From Ilumatobacteraceae bacterium (GTDB taxonomy: Bacteria > Actinomycetota > Acidimicrobiia > Acidimicrobiales > Ilumatobacteraceae), in assembly GCA_018401375.1 (NCBI GenBank), contig JAGYKR010000002.1, positions 62,001 to 126,000 on the forward strand: a stretch of 64,000 nucleotides of DNA, written 5' to 3'. The notes beneath the pieces are model-generated. The model ran no database searches. It was not told the DNA's origin and saw nothing but the letters and a program-made list of their open reading frames with translations. This document shows positions 30,181 to 40,191 of this stretch, piece after piece. Position numbers and translations under genes: made by a program. Numbering within the stretch: position 1 is the stretch's first letter; each line of letters starts with the position of its first letter.

Positions 30181-31971
30181 TCAGGTGGCGGCCGGCAGAA
30201 CCCGTAAGCCGAGTTCGGCCAACTGACGCGGGTCAGCAGCCACCGGGGCATTTGTCATTGGATCGGTACCGGACTGGGTCTTCGGGAAGGCGATCACCTC
30301 GCGGATGTTCTCCTCCCCCGCTAACACCGCCACAAGTCGATCCAGTCCGAACGCAAACCCACCGTGGGGCGGAGCGCCGTAGTTAAACGGGTTAAGGAAG
30401 AAACCAAACTTCTTGGCGGCATCCTCATCGGATATCCCGAGCACGCTGAACACTCTGCGTTGTAAATCAGGTTCGTGGATCCGAATCGAACCCGATCCCA
30501 GTTCCCACCCGTTCAAGACGAGATCATAAGCAATGGACCGCACCGCCATCGGATCAGTTTCCATCAAGTCGATGTCTTCTGGGTGCGGCGTGGTGAAAGG
30601 ATGATGGCCAGGTTTGGGCTGACCGGTCTCGGCGCTGACCCCGACGAACAATGGGAACTCCACCACCCAGACATAGCGGTACGGGCCTTCGTGCACGGGG
30701 GGCCGGCCCATATCGTTGCGCAACTGTCCGAGGACCTCACAGGTGGTCATCCAGGAGTCCGCCACGATCAACACGAGATCACCGGCCTGAGCCCCGGTAC
30801 GAACGAGGATCTCTGCGGTCTCTGATTCCGACAAGAACTTGGCCACAGGGGACTCAATCCCGTCCTCGGTCACCTTCAACCAAACGAGGCCCTTGGCGCC
30901 GATCTTCTTGGCCCGGTCCGTAAGCCTGTCGAGTTGGTTGCGGCCAAACGAGGAGATGTCCACAACAGTGTTCTGAGCGGGCACACAAATCGCCTTAATC
31001 GATGCGGCCCCGGCAAAGGCTTTGAACTCAGTTGAAGCGAACACATCGGTGAGTTCCACCAGTTCCATCCCGAAACGCAAGTCCGGCTTGTCCACACCAA
31101 AGCGTTCCATCGCCTCACGCCATGTGATCCGTTCAATATCGGGCGGGCGCACACCGGTGGCTGCTTCTGCGGCCGCCAACACTGAGTGCGAAACCGCAGC
31201 GAGCACATCGTCTTGGTTGACGAAGGACATTTCCATGTCCATCTGCATGAACTCGTACTGGCGATCAGCGCGCAGGTCTTCATCGCGTAAGCAACGTGCC
31301 ATCTGGTAGTAGCGATCTACACCGGCCACCATTAACAGCTGTTTGAACAACTGCGGAGACTGCGGAAGGGCGTAGAACGCGCCCGGCTCCTTGCGCGAGG
31401 GAACGAGAAATTCCCGGGCACCCTCCGGGGTGGAGGGCACCAGCATCGGGGTCTCCACCTCTACGAAACCTTGCTCTTCCATCGCAGCGCGGACCGCAGA
31501 GTTAACGCGAGCCCGTAGACGCAGGTTGCGTTGCATCCGCTCGCGTCGCAGGTCCAAATATCGGTGCTGCAAACGAATCCCCTCATCCACCTCATCGGCG
31601 CGGGCATCGATCGGGAACGGCGGTGGATCGGCCTTGCGGAGGACTTCCACCACACACTCGCCGAGTTCCACCTCGCCGGTGGGCAAGGCAGAGTTGACGG
31701 TGCCTTCGGGCCGGGCCCGCACTACCCCGGTGATCCTCACCACATATTCGCTGCGGACATCAACATCGTTGTCCACCACACATTGGGTGATCCCGGTGTG
31801 GTCGCGCAGGTCCACAAAGGCCAGTTTTTCTCCGTGCTCGCGACGCCGAGCCACCCATCCGCACAGGCTGACGGTCTGGCCGATATCGCTCAGGCGCAAA
31901 GCCCCACACGTATGGGTACGCATCGAAGTAGACATCACGCTCGTCATCGAGCCGGTCATTGATGTGGTCAT
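30181..31971 (-). CDS. aspS: Aspartyl-tRNA synthetase
   Basis: Charges tRNA-Asp (and possibly tRNA-Asn, if this is a non-discriminating form). Class IIb enzyme of 596 residues, bacterial type. Features in order: OB-fold anticodon domain (SLCGWVARRREHG), motif 1 region, motif 2 (FRDED-like, here CLRDEDLRADRQYEF), GAD insertion domain, and motif 3 (GFAFGLDRLVAVLAG). ATG at 31971 overlaps the hisS stop by ATGA, but the first 16 residues (repeated T-S-M patterns) have no family counterpart. The natural start could be ATG at 31923 (MRTHTCGAL). No good SD distinguishes them. Confidence 0.95.
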   Translation of the reverse strand: MTTSMTGSMTSVMSTSMRTHTCGALRLSDIGQTVSLCGWVARRREHGEKLAFVDLRDHTGITQCVVDNDVDVRSEYVVRITGVVRARPEGTVNSALPTGEVELGECVVEVLRKADPPPFPIDARADEVDEGIRLQHRYLDLRRERMQRNLRLRARVNSAVRAAMEEQGFVEVETPMLVPSTPEGAREFLVPSRKEPGAFYALPQSPQLFKQLLMVAGVDRYYQMARCLRDEDLRADRQYEFMQMDMEMSFVNQDDVLAAVSHSVLAAAEAATGVRPPDIERITWREAMERFGVDKPDLRFGMELVELTDVFASTEFKAFAGAASIKAICVPAQNTVVDISSFGRNQLDRLTDRAKKIGAKGLVWLKVTEDGIESPVAKFLSESETAEILVRTGAQAGDLVLIVADSWMTTCEVLGQLRNDMGRPPVHEGPYRYVWVVEFPLFVGVSAETGQPKPGHHPFTTPHPEDIDLMETDPMAVRSIAYDLVLNGWELGSGSIRIHEPDLQRRVFSVLGISDEDAAKKFGFFLNPFNYGAPPHGGFAFGLDRLVAVLAGEENIREVIAFPKTQSGTDPMTNAPVAADPRQLAELGLRVLPAAT

Positions 31972-33275
31972 GAGGAGGACCGATCCTTTGTGGCGTTAGG
32001 GGAAACTGTGTGGGAACCCGACTCATCACAGAGTTGGACGAGTCGGCCGAGGGTCTGCGCCCGCGGCAGGGAGAACTGATCGCCACCACCGCGCATCGGT
32101 CGAATGACCACTTGGTCGGCAGCTAGTTCGTCTGATCCGATGATCACCGCAAACGATGCTCCGCTGCGATCGGCAGACTTCATCTGAGATTTCATGCTGC
32201 GCCCCTCATAGGCCCGGTCAGCGGACACGCCAGCGGAGCGAAGTTCGGTGGTCAGCGCAAGGGCTTCTAGTCCGCCGACGGTGTCGACCACGAAGACCTG
32301 CACTACCGGTGGCGGGGCAACAAACACGCCCTCGTCCTCGCAGGCCAAAAGCGTCCGATCGACTCCGATGGCAAAGCCAATTCCCGCAGTGGCGGGGCCA
32401 CCGAGATCTTCCACCAATCCGTCGTATCGTCCGCCGCCGCCCAGAGCATTTTGTGCGGAGTCCAAGGTGTCACCACGGAACTCAAAAGTGGTCCGGCGGT
32501 AATAGTCGAGGCCTCGCACCAACAGAGGATCAACAGTGAACGCAATGCCGACCCGCTCCAGCCCAGCGAGGACCGCAGCGAAGTGTTCCGCTGCGGCCGT
32601 AGAGAGGTAATCGGCGATCTGGGGTGCGCCGGCGATCACCTCTGCGTCTTGGGCACGCTTGGAATCAAGCACCCGCAGAGGGTTTCGGGCGAGCGTCTCA
32701 ACGCTTTGTTCCGACAATGCATCAATGTGTGCGCCGAAATATGTATCGAGGGCTGCCACGTAGCGCGCCCGATCTTCTGGTTCGCCCAGCGAGTTGATTA
32801 ACAACGTCACTTGTTGGAGGCCGAGGCGACGATAAAACTCCCAGCCGAGAGAAATCACTTCCACATCGAGGTAAGGGTCATCCACCCCGAGCACTTCGAT
32901 ACCAACCTGATCAAACTGCCGGTACCGCCCACGCTGGGGTTTTTCATATCGGAAGTTGGATCCGGCATACCAAACCTTCCATGGCGTGGCCGGCCGGTGC
33001 TGAGCGAAGGCCCGACAGACCCCAGCGGTCAACTCGGGGCGTAGCGCAATATGCCGCTCACCTTTGTCGATGAAGTCGTACATCTCTTTGGTGACCACAT
33101 CGGTGGCATCGCCGATCCGGGTGAACACCCCGAGGTCCTCGAGCAGCGGGGTGATGACCTGGCCATACCCGGCCGGGCCCACCACATCGGCGAACTCGGC
33201 CACGAACCGACGCCAACGGGCCGATTCGGGCGGGAGGATGTCGCGCATCCCCGGGCTGGTCTGGAACTCTGGCAC
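31968..33275 (-). CDS. hisS: Histidyl-tRNA synthetase
   Basis: Charges tRNA-His. Class II enzyme of 435 residues. Motif 1 begins with GMRDILPPE, motif 2 with LRPELTAGVCR and WYAGSNFRYEKPQRGRYRQF, the HisA region LVRGLDYYRRTTFEF, and motif 3 GIGFAIGVDRTLL. The C-terminal anticodon-binding domain is present. It is followed by aspS, as in many actinobacteria, and preceded by relA 40 bases upstream. Confidence 0.96.
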   Translation of the reverse strand: MPEFQTSPGMRDILPPESARWRRFVAEFADVVGPAGYGQVITPLLEDLGVFTRIGDATDVVTKEMYDFIDKGERHIALRPELTAGVCRAFAQHRPATPWKVWYAGSNFRYEKPQRGRYRQFDQVGIEVLGVDDPYLDVEVISLGWEFYRRLGLQQVTLLINSLGEPEDRARYVAALDTYFGAHIDALSEQSVETLARNPLRVLDSKRAQDAEVIAGAPQIADYLSTAAAEHFAAVLAGLERVGIAFTVDPLLVRGLDYYRRTTFEFRGDTLDSAQNALGGGGRYDGLVEDLGGPATAGIGFAIGVDRTLLACEDEGVFVAPPPVVQVFVVDTVGGLEALALTTELRSAGVSADRAYEGRSMKSQMKSADRSGASFAVIIGSDELAADQVVIRPMRGGGDQFSLPRAQTLGRLVQLCDESGSHTVSPNATKDRSSS

Positions 33276-33314
33276 GGTGCCGAAGGCTACCGGTGGCGAG
33301 ACAGCACCGGGACG

Positions 33315-35585
33315 TCAGGTCCGGAGCGATACGGCGGATGCATTGGTTCCAGGCTCTGGAGTCGGCGGGTTTGCACCGGGCACCGTGCGATACACGTCGT
33401 AGACCCCGTCGATTTGTTTGATCGTGCGCAGCACCGCTGCGAGGTGGCCGGCATCGGCGAGTTCAAACTCGAAGCGCATTTTGGCTACCCGATCATCGCC
33501 GGTCAGCGTGGCACACGAGACGATGTTGACGTGGTGGTCGCTCAGCGCATTGGCCACATCCCGCAACAGCCGCGAACGGTCAAGGGCCACCACTTCAACG
33601 CCGGCATGAAACACCGTTCCGGAGCGTTCGGCGTCCCATTCCACATCGATCATGCGTGCGGCCTGTTCGGCCATCAGAGAAAAAGCGTTCGCGCAGTCGG
33701 CACGGTGCACACTGACCCCGCGACCTTTGGTCACGAACCCGATGATCTGATCACCGGGAAGAGGGGTGCAGCAGCCCGCCATTTGCACCAACACATCATC
33801 GAGGCCTTCCACATGGACCCCAAGTGAGCCAACGCCGGAGCGGGATCTCCGCGGCGCAAACACCGTCGATGGAGCAACTTCAAGGTCCCCGGAGTCACCC
33901 CTCAGAATCCGCGTCAACTTCTGAGCGATGCTGCGCCCGGACACGTGGTGCTCACCGATGGCCGCCAGAAGAGTATCGAGGTCCTGATAGCCGTGCTCAG
34001 CGATCACGGTGTTGAGCGGCTCAGAGTTCCAGACCTTTTGCACCCCGAGACCCTCACGGCGCAACTCGTCAGCAAGTTCATCTCGACCCGATTCGATCAT
34101 GTCGACTCGTCGTTCACGGCTAAACCACTGACGGATCTTGTTGCGGGCCCGTTGGGAGACCACAAAGCCGAGCCAATCTTGAGAGGGCCCGGCCGTTTCC
34201 ACCTTGGAGGTGAAGATCTCGCAGGTGTCGCCGCTTTGGAGTTGGTAGTCAAGCGATACGAGACGACCGTTGACCTTGGCCCCGATGCAGGCATGACCGA
34301 CCTCGGTATGCACGGCGTAGGCGAAGTCCACGGTGGTGGAGCTAATCGGTAACGTGATGACTCGACCCTTCGGGGTGAACACGAACAGTTCGTCTTGTTC
34401 GAGGTCGGTCTTCAAGTTCTCCATGAACTGCGTCGGATCGCTGACTTCTGCCTGCCAGTCGATGATCCGATTCAGCCAGTCGATATCAGCCGAAGGTGAA
34501 CCGTCCTTGTAGGCCCAGTGCGCCGCAATCCCCCATTCGGCCCGCTGATGCATTTCACGTGTGCGGATCTGCACCTCAATCAGTTTGCCTCCGGGGCCGA
34601 TCACGGTGGTGTGGAGGCTTTGGTACAGATTGAACTTCGGCATTGCGATGTAGTCCTTAAACCGACCCACCACCGGCCGCCACCGGCCATGGATGGATCC
34701 GAGTGCCGCATAGCAATCCTTCACCGAGTCCACGATCACCCGGATCGCAACGAGGTCGAAGATCTCGTCAAACTCACGACCTTTCAGGACCATCTTTTCG
34801 TAGATGCTCCACAAATGTTTGCCACGTCCAGTGATCTCAGATTCCACACCGAGTTCGTCAAGTCGCGTTCGGACCTCCGCCACCGCTTTAGCCAGATACT
34901 GGTCGCGTTGTGGGGACCGGGTAGCCACCAAATGTTCGAGTTCGGCGAATCGTTTCGGGTGCAGTGCCGCAAACGAGAGATCCTCGAGTTGTTGTTTGAT
35001 CTCTTGGATTCCGAGACGGTGCGCAAGTGGAGCGTAAATATCGAGGGTCTCTTGGGCGATCCGCCGTTGTTTGTCGGCCGGCATCGACGCGATCGTGCGC
35101 ATGTTGTGCAGGCGGTCGGCGAGTTTGATGACGAGCACCCGCAGGTCGCGAGCCATCGCAACCAGCATTTTGCGCATTGTTGCGGCCTGCTGAGCCTCGC
35201 GGGAATCAAACTGGATTCGGTCCAGTTTGGTCACCCCATCGACGATCTCGGCCACTTCTGCACCGAAGTCACGGACCACATCGGCCAAGGTGATCTCGGT
35301 ATCCTCCACCGCATCGTGGAGCAACGCGGCAGCCACCGATATCTCATCGAGGCCGATATCGGCCACGATCCGCGCCACGGCAAGCGGGTGATTGATATAA
35401 CTCTCACCGCTACCGCGCAACTGTGTCCGATGCGCCTCCGCGGCTACCTCATAGGCACGGTTAATCGTCGAAACTGAGCTCTTCGGATGCCGACGGCGAT
35501 AGCTGGCGAGGAGAGGAGCAAGCTCACTGGCGGTCGGTTGTTCATGGTGCCGCCTCCACGGAAGAACTCGGTCCACGGTGGCCAT
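33315..35585 (-). CDS. relA: Bifunctional (p)ppGpp synthetase/hydrolase (Rel)
   Basis: Stringent-response enzyme, 756 residues, standard long RSH length. The HD hydrolase domain is complete (YINHPLAVARIVAD, LLHDAVEDTEITL, LADRLHNMRTI). The synthetase domain has GRFKDYIAMPKFNLYQSLHTTV; the RFKD form marks the bifunctional type. TGS domain (VFTPKGRVITLPISSTTVDFAYAVH), zinc-finger-like region with ACCTPLPGDQIIGFVTKGRG-type HPCC segment, and C-terminal ACT domain are present. Gene order apt-relA-hisS follows mycobacteria. apt ends one base before the relA start. Confidence 0.96.
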   Translation of the reverse strand: MATVDRVLPWRRHHEQPTASELAPLLASYRRRHPKSSVSTINRAYEVAAEAHRTQLRGSGESYINHPLAVARIVADIGLDEISVAAALLHDAVEDTEITLADVVRDFGAEVAEIVDGVTKLDRIQFDSREAQQAATMRKMLVAMARDLRVLVIKLADRLHNMRTIASMPADKQRRIAQETLDIYAPLAHRLGIQEIKQQLEDLSFAALHPKRFAELEHLVATRSPQRDQYLAKAVAEVRTRLDELGVESEITGRGKHLWSIYEKMVLKGREFDEIFDLVAIRVIVDSVKDCYAALGSIHGRWRPVVGRFKDYIAMPKFNLYQSLHTTVIGPGGKLIEVQIRTREMHQRAEWGIAAHWAYKDGSPSADIDWLNRIIDWQAEVSDPTQFMENLKTDLEQDELFVFTPKGRVITLPISSTTVDFAYAVHTEVGHACIGAKVNGRLVSLDYQLQSGDTCEIFTSKVETAGPSQDWLGFVVSQRARNKIRQWFSRERRVDMIESGRDELADELRREGLGVQKVWNSEPLNTVIAEHGYQDLDTLLAAIGEHHVSGRSIAQKLTRILRGDSGDLEVAPSTVFAPRRSRSGVGSLGVHVEGLDDVLVQMAGCCTPLPGDQIIGFVTKGRGVSVHRADCANAFSLMAEQAARMIDVEWDAERSGTVFHAGVEVVALDRSRLLRDVANALSDHHVNIVSCATLTGDDRVAKMRFEFELADAGHLAAVLRTIKQIDGVYDVYRTVPGANPPTPEPGTNASAVSLRT

Positions 35586-35586
35586 C

Positions 35587-36114
35587 TCAGAAACTCGTCA
35601 AACTTTCGATTCGCCGTTCGCCCACTTTGGCTCGTCCGCCGAGGTCTGCTAACTCCAACATAAACCCGAGACCCACCACTTGGCCACCGAGGGTTTCGAC
35701 GAGTCGGGCTGTTGCAGCGGCTGTCCCACCGGTAGCTAAAACATCATCGACGATCAAGACTCGTTCGTCGGGGTGGATCGCGTCACGATGAATCTCCAGC
35801 TTGTCGGTGCCGTATTCGAGCGCATATTCCTCGCGGGCTACCGCCCACGGAAGTTTGCCAGCTTTGCGAACCGGTACGAACCCGGCACGTAAGCGATAGG
35901 CCACCGGGGCGGCCAAAATGAAACCACGCGATTCGATGCCGACCACACGATCCACGGGCACATCATGGAAGCGAGCCACCAGATCATCAATGGCCCGACC
36001 AAAGGCCGCCGGGGAGCCGAGCAACGGGGTGATATCACGAAACACGATCCCCGCACTCGGGTAATCGGGAATCACACGAATCAGGTCATCCAACCACGGC
36101 ACCGCTTCGCCCAT
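35587..36114 (-). CDS. apt: Adenine phosphoribosyltransferase
   Basis: Salvages adenine to AMP using PRPP. The 175-residue protein has the family N terminus (IPDYPSAGIVFRDITPLL), the middle GIESRGFILAAPVAYRL, and the PRPP motif VLIVDDVLATGGTA. Length is typical (about 170-180). It lies between secF and relA on the same strand, an arrangement conserved in actinobacteria. Confidence 0.96.
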   Translation of the reverse strand: MGEAVPWLDDLIRVIPDYPSAGIVFRDITPLLGSPAAFGRAIDDLVARFHDVPVDRVVGIESRGFILAAPVAYRLRAGFVPVRKAGKLPWAVAREEYALEYGTDKLEIHRDAIHPDERVLIVDDVLATGGTAAATARLVETLGGQVVGLGFMLELADLGGRAKVGERRIESLTSF

Positions 36115-36132
36115 GGGCCAAGGTTAGCGGTA

Positions 36133-37284
36133 TCAACGACTCCGTGACCGGACGCTGGCCGGGGTACCGCCCATGACCGCAATCCGCAGATCAGCGCCCA
36201 GCAGGCGGCTTTCCGATCCACCCTTCCAACGCTCATCCGAACCCTTCATCGCCGCCAGCAAAGGCGCCGCCACAAAGATGGATGAATACGTCCCTGTGGC
36301 CATGCCCACGAGCAGGGCGATCGCGAACTCGCTCAGCGATGACGCCCCCATGAAGCCTGCACCCACGATGAGTATCGACAGCACCGGCAACATGGAGGAA
36401 AGGCTCGTATTCAAAGTCCGGACCACGACCTGGTTCATGGTCGTGTTCACCACATCCGCATAGGGGACCTTGAGGGCCTCGAAGCGTGCCTCGTTTTCTC
36501 GGACCCGATCGAAGATCACAATCGTGTCGTAGAGCGAATATCCGAGAATGGTCAAGAACGCAATCACTGTCGCGGGCGTGACCACGAAACCGAGCATCGA
36601 ATAGATCCCGACGGAGATCACCACGTCGTGCACCACGGCGGCGATTGCGGCGAGAGCCATCCGCCACTCGTAACGGATTGAGATCACCACCGCCACCACT
36701 GCGGTGAAGATCAATAGGGCCCGAAGTGCCTTATCGGTGATCTCGCGCCCCCAAGAGGAACTGACCACGTTTACGCTCACATCATCGAATCCAACCCCAG
36801 CAGCCTCGGCCATCGCGAGTTGGATCGTTGACTGGATCTGGTCGGGTTGAAAGGCGACTTGGATTTTGATGAAGTCGCCGCTGTCAGAACTGCGCCGTTG
36901 GATCCTCGCTGAAGCCGGATCCACACCGTTGGCATCTAAGACCGCTTCGGCCTCGGTGATCGTGAGTTCCGAACCCGGCACATCCCAGGAGATGCCACCT
37001 TGGAAATCGATCCCGAGATCAAGGCCACGGCCAAGGAATGACAACAAACTGAGCAGAATCAGAACCCCGGAAATGATAAAGCCCACCTTGCGGCGACCGA
37101 CAAAGTCCACCGAACTCTGTCCCGAGTACAACCGGCGTAGACCGGTCGCGGCGATCACCCGATCCTCTGCTGCGATCCGACCCACTTTGGATTCGCGGCT
37201 CTCCTCCGTGGAGCGACTGCGAGGGCGCTCATCTGACCGTGGTCGCTCTTTGCGAGGCTGAGGCCGTGACGTCTTTTCGCTCAT
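36133..37284 (-). CDS. secF: Protein translocase subunit SecF
   Basis: Accessory subunit of the Sec machinery, inner membrane. The 383-residue protein has a charged, Arg/Ser/Glu-rich N-terminal extension of about 60 residues, a first membrane span, the LGIDFQGGISWDVPG motif, a periplasmic domain, and five further spans including GYSLYDTIVIFDRVRENE, the SecF hallmark. ATG at 37284 overlaps the secD stop by ATGA. The cytosolic basic extension is longer than in E. coli and common in actinobacteria. Confidence 0.95.
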   Translation of the reverse strand: MSEKTSRPQPRKERPRSDERPRSRSTEESRESKVGRIAAEDRVIAATGLRRLYSGQSSVDFVGRRKVGFIISGVLILLSLLSFLGRGLDLGIDFQGGISWDVPGSELTITEAEAVLDANGVDPASARIQRRSSDSGDFIKIQVAFQPDQIQSTIQLAMAEAAGVGFDDVSVNVVSSSWGREITDKALRALLIFTAVVAVVISIRYEWRMALAAIAAVVHDVVISVGIYSMLGFVVTPATVIAFLTILGYSLYDTIVIFDRVRENEARFEALKVPYADVVNTTMNQVVVRTLNTSLSSMLPVLSILIVGAGFMGASSLSEFAIALLVGMATGTYSSIFVAAPLLAAMKGSDERWKGGSESRLLGADLRIAVMGGTPASVRSRSR

Positions 37285-38630
37285 GATGTCGCCTGTTCTG
37301 CGAGGACCCGCTCTGTGGCAGATGTTGGCGAGAACCAACTCGCCCTGCTCAAGAGCATCACCATCGGCTTAGCGAAGGTGAAGTACACGAGCAGATTGAC
37401 CACGGTGGTCAAGCCGAGATAGAGGGCGAAACCCTTCACCGATCCGACGCTCAAGGTGAACAAAATCACTGAAGCAAGGATCGACATGACGTTGGCCGAC
37501 ACGATGGTGCGCCAACTTCGATCGAAGCTGCGACCCGCCGCATTACGAAGTAGCCGTCCACTGCGCAACTCATCATTCAGCCGTTCGAACAACACCACAT
37601 AAGAGTCCACAGCGATACCGACGGCCACGATGATGCCAGTGGCGCCCGCAAGGCTGAGCGCATAGTTCGTCGCCTCAGAGATCAGCACCGTTGCGCTATA
37701 CATCGTCATTGCCCACACCATCAGACCGGCCACCGCCACGATCGCTATACGTCGGTAATAGGCAAGCATCAGCAACACGATCAATGCAGCTCCGATGAGA
37801 CCCGACACGATCACGGCCCGCAGAGTGTCGCCACCGAGAGCTGGTGACACCGTCTCCACCGATTGGGCTTCCACACCTACGGGGAATGCGCCCCGGTTCA
37901 GCACCCGTGACAGGGCCCGAGCCTCATCCTCGGTGAAACTGCCCGTGATCGAAACCGACCCTGCGAACGAAGGCGCGTTCACGGTCGGTGCGGACTGGAT
38001 GACATCGTCGAGCACGATTGCAAGTTGGCGGGACGGACATTGGGCGGTCCCGTTAAAGCATTCAGCAGCGAGAGCGTTCCACACGACCGCCCCATCGGTG
38101 CGCAGATCCACTGACACACCCCATCCCACGGGAGGCGGCTCCAACGTAGGTGCGGCGCTGCCCTGGGAGAACACTTCCCCTGTGCCGCCGGGAGGATTAA
38201 CGAGACACAGATCGAGCCCGTCACGAAGCGGAAGCAGTTCCTGGCCCGCAGCGAGCTCATCGGTTGGTGCGCCCGGGGCGAACCCGCACAGCACCACTGG
38301 CCGCAGGGTGACGATGCCGGCCACGTCCACTGCGTCCAAAGCATCGCGTTGATCGCGCACGCCGGGCAGGTCCACCACGAGATTGCTGCCTTCTACACGA
38401 ACATCAGGTTCGGCGATGCCGCGGGACTCAAGCTCATCCCGGATCAAATCTCGGATGACGATCAAATCATCTTCGGTTGCCGTCTCGGTGGGGGCAAGGA
38501 TCACTGATACCCCGCCTTGGAGATCGAGGCCGAGCACCGGAGTGGCCTCAGTGGAAAGGTGATACGCCAACAGGCCCACTGCCACGCTCACCATGAGCAG
38601 CAATGAGCCCCATAAGGAGGCCGGTTTCAC
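37281..38630 (-). CDS. secD: Protein translocase subunit SecD
   Basis: Partner of SecF in proton-motive-force-driven late translocation. The 449-residue protein has one N-terminal span, the GLDLQGGVSVIL motif (residues about 34-45), a shortened P1 periplasmic domain containing VNAPSFAGSVSITGSFTEDEA, and five C-terminal spans with GIIVAVGIAVDSYVVLFERLNDELRSG. ATG at 38630 overlaps yajC stop by ATGA. It is shorter than E. coli SecD (615), as expected for actinobacteria. Confidence 0.95.
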   Translation of the reverse strand: MKPASLWGSLLLMVSVAVGLLAYHLSTEATPVLGLDLQGGVSVILAPTETATEDDLIVIRDLIRDELESRGIAEPDVRVEGSNLVVDLPGVRDQRDALDAVDVAGIVTLRPVVLCGFAPGAPTDELAAGQELLPLRDGLDLCLVNPPGGTGEVFSQGSAAPTLEPPPVGWGVSVDLRTDGAVVWNALAAECFNGTAQCPSRQLAIVLDDVIQSAPTVNAPSFAGSVSITGSFTEDEARALSRVLNRGAFPVGVEAQSVETVSPALGGDTLRAVIVSGLIGAALIVLLMLAYYRRIAIVAVAGLMVWAMTMYSATVLISEATNYALSLAGATGIIVAVGIAVDSYVVLFERLNDELRSGRLLRNAAGRSFDRSWRTIVSANVMSILASVILFTLSVGSVKGFALYLGLTTVVNLLVYFTFAKPMVMLLSRASWFSPTSATERVLAEQATS

Positions 38631-38977
38631 GCGTCGTCAGACTTGCTGGGTTTCTCTGCCGGAGCGGACACCTCAGCAGTCAGAGACACTCTGCCCTGAA
38701 CTGCGGAACGAGCAATCTGGATCTGGACATCGTTGTCGATCTCCAACCAGAAACGATCACCTTCGATACCGGTGATCACCCCGTAGATCCCCGAAGTGGT
38801 GATGACCTCATCATCCACCGCCAACGAGCGCTGCAGCGTCTGGGTCTCTTTCATGCGCCGCCGCTGGGGGCGAATCATGAGGAAGTACATAGCGAGGGGA
38901 ATCATCAGCAAGATGACCAGCTGGATTGCTGAGCCCCCGGTTGCTGCTGACTCCTGGGCGATCAGTTGAAGATTCAT
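38627..38977 (-). CDS. yajC: Preprotein translocase subunit YajC
   Basis: Small single-span component of the SecDF-YajC complex, 116 residues. One membrane helix (residues about 17-34) ends in the diagnostic FLMIRPQRRRMKE. GDEVITTSGIYG-type motif is present (DDEVITTSGIYGVITGI). The tail is charged and low-complexity. ATG at 38977 precedes the helix; the longer open frame upstream is rejected. It is the first gene of yajC-secD-secF. Confidence 0.94.
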   Translation of the reverse strand: MNLQLIAQESAATGGSAIQLVILLMIPLAMYFLMIRPQRRRMKETQTLQRSLAVDDEVITTSGIYGVITGIEGDRFWLEIDNDVQIQIARSAVQGRVSLTAEVSAPAEKPSKSDDA

Positions 38978-39068
38978 AACGATCGTAGATCCTAGCCCGA
39001 ACCTCAGCCCTGTCATCGGCCAATCTCTGACCGGCTTCCTTGCCCTCCTTCCTGGCAGCCAGAAACTT

Positions 39069-40166
39069 TCAGGCCCAGATGTTGAGCACCTCTGTGCGAA
39101 GGGCCTCGAACCGACCCGCCAGGATGGCCGTTCGCATTTCATCCATCAGGTTCAGGGTCCACGCCACATTGTGCAGACTCACAAGACGCGAGGCTGTGGG
39201 TTCGCCCACTTGGAACAAGTGCCGGAGATAGCCGCGTGAGTGACGGCCGCACACATCACAACCACAGGTGGGGTCGATCGGAGTGTCTTCATCGGCGTGT
39301 CGAGCGGCTTTGATCTGGACTTTACCTGAGCTGGTCATGGCTGTTCCATGACGGCCCAGCCGAGTCTGCATCACGCAGTCAAACTGGTCCACTCCGAGGC
39401 CAACAGCTTCCACCAAGGACGCCGGATCACCAACTCCCATCAGGTAGCGGGGCCGATCCACCGGCAAATGTTCAAGTGCTGCCGCAAGTGCCGGGAGCAT
39501 CTCGGCACGGGTTTCACCCACCGACAAGCCGCCGATTCCGTAACCATCAAACCCGATTTCCACCGTGCGCTGAGCGCTTTCGGCGCGCAGGCGCTCGTCG
39601 ATCCCACCTTGGACGATGCCGAACAGCGACTGATCCTCGCGGTGATGAGCCGACGCTGCACGTTGCGCCCACCGGGCGGTGCGATCCACGGCGTCGCTGA
39701 TCACCTGCTCAGGACTTGGTAAGGGTGGGCAGATATCAAGCACCATCTGAATATCGGCGCCAAGCAACTCTTGGGTGCTGACTGCGGTCTCCGGGCTGAA
39801 GACGTGGGTGGATCCGTCGTAGACGCTCCGGAAAGAAACCGCTTCCTCCGAGACTTTGGGATCTAAGGAAAAGACCTGAAAGCCCCCCGAATCGGTCAAG
39901 GTCAGACCTTTCCATCCAGCAAAGGCACCGAGCCCGCCGAAACGGGCCACCACCTCGGCGCCGGGACGCAACATCAGGTGATAGGTGTTGCCGAGGACGA
40001 TCTGCGCTCCAAGTTGTTCGTAGTCCACTGCGCTGAGGTACTTGATCGCGCCTCTGGTCCCCACCGGCATGAAACAGGGTGTGGTGTAAGACCCTCGGGC
40101 CGTCGTTGCCGTGCCGGCTCGCGCTGATTGATCAGCGGCCTCGAGATCGAACTTCACCTGGAACAT
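39069..40166 (-). CDS. tgt: tRNA-guanine transglycosylase
   Basis: Exchanges G34 for preQ1 in tRNAs with GUN anticodons (queuosine route). The 365-residue protein shows the active-site segment LTDSGGFQVFSL, the GIVQGGIDERLR loop, GIGGLSVGE, and the zinc site CGCDVCGRHSRGYLRHLF (CxCxxC plus His). ATG at 40166 (MFQVKFDLEA) is chosen; the frame is open further but without similarity. It is next to queA (25-base gap), the expected pair. 91 bases separate it from yajC, with nothing recognisable there. Confidence 0.95.
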   Translation of the reverse strand: MFQVKFDLEAADQSARAGTATTARGSYTTPCFMPVGTRGAIKYLSAVDYEQLGAQIVLGNTYHLMLRPGAEVVARFGGLGAFAGWKGLTLTDSGGFQVFSLDPKVSEEAVSFRSVYDGSTHVFSPETAVSTQELLGADIQMVLDICPPLPSPEQVISDAVDRTARWAQRAASAHHREDQSLFGIVQGGIDERLRAESAQRTVEIGFDGYGIGGLSVGETRAEMLPALAAALEHLPVDRPRYLMGVGDPASLVEAVGLGVDQFDCVMQTRLGRHGTAMTSSGKVQIKAARHADEDTPIDPTCGCDVCGRHSRGYLRHLFQVGEPTASRLVSLHNVAWTLNLMDEMRTAILAGRFEALRTEVLNIWA

Positions 40167-40191
40167 GGGACCGCCTCGTTGATCACAGGCA

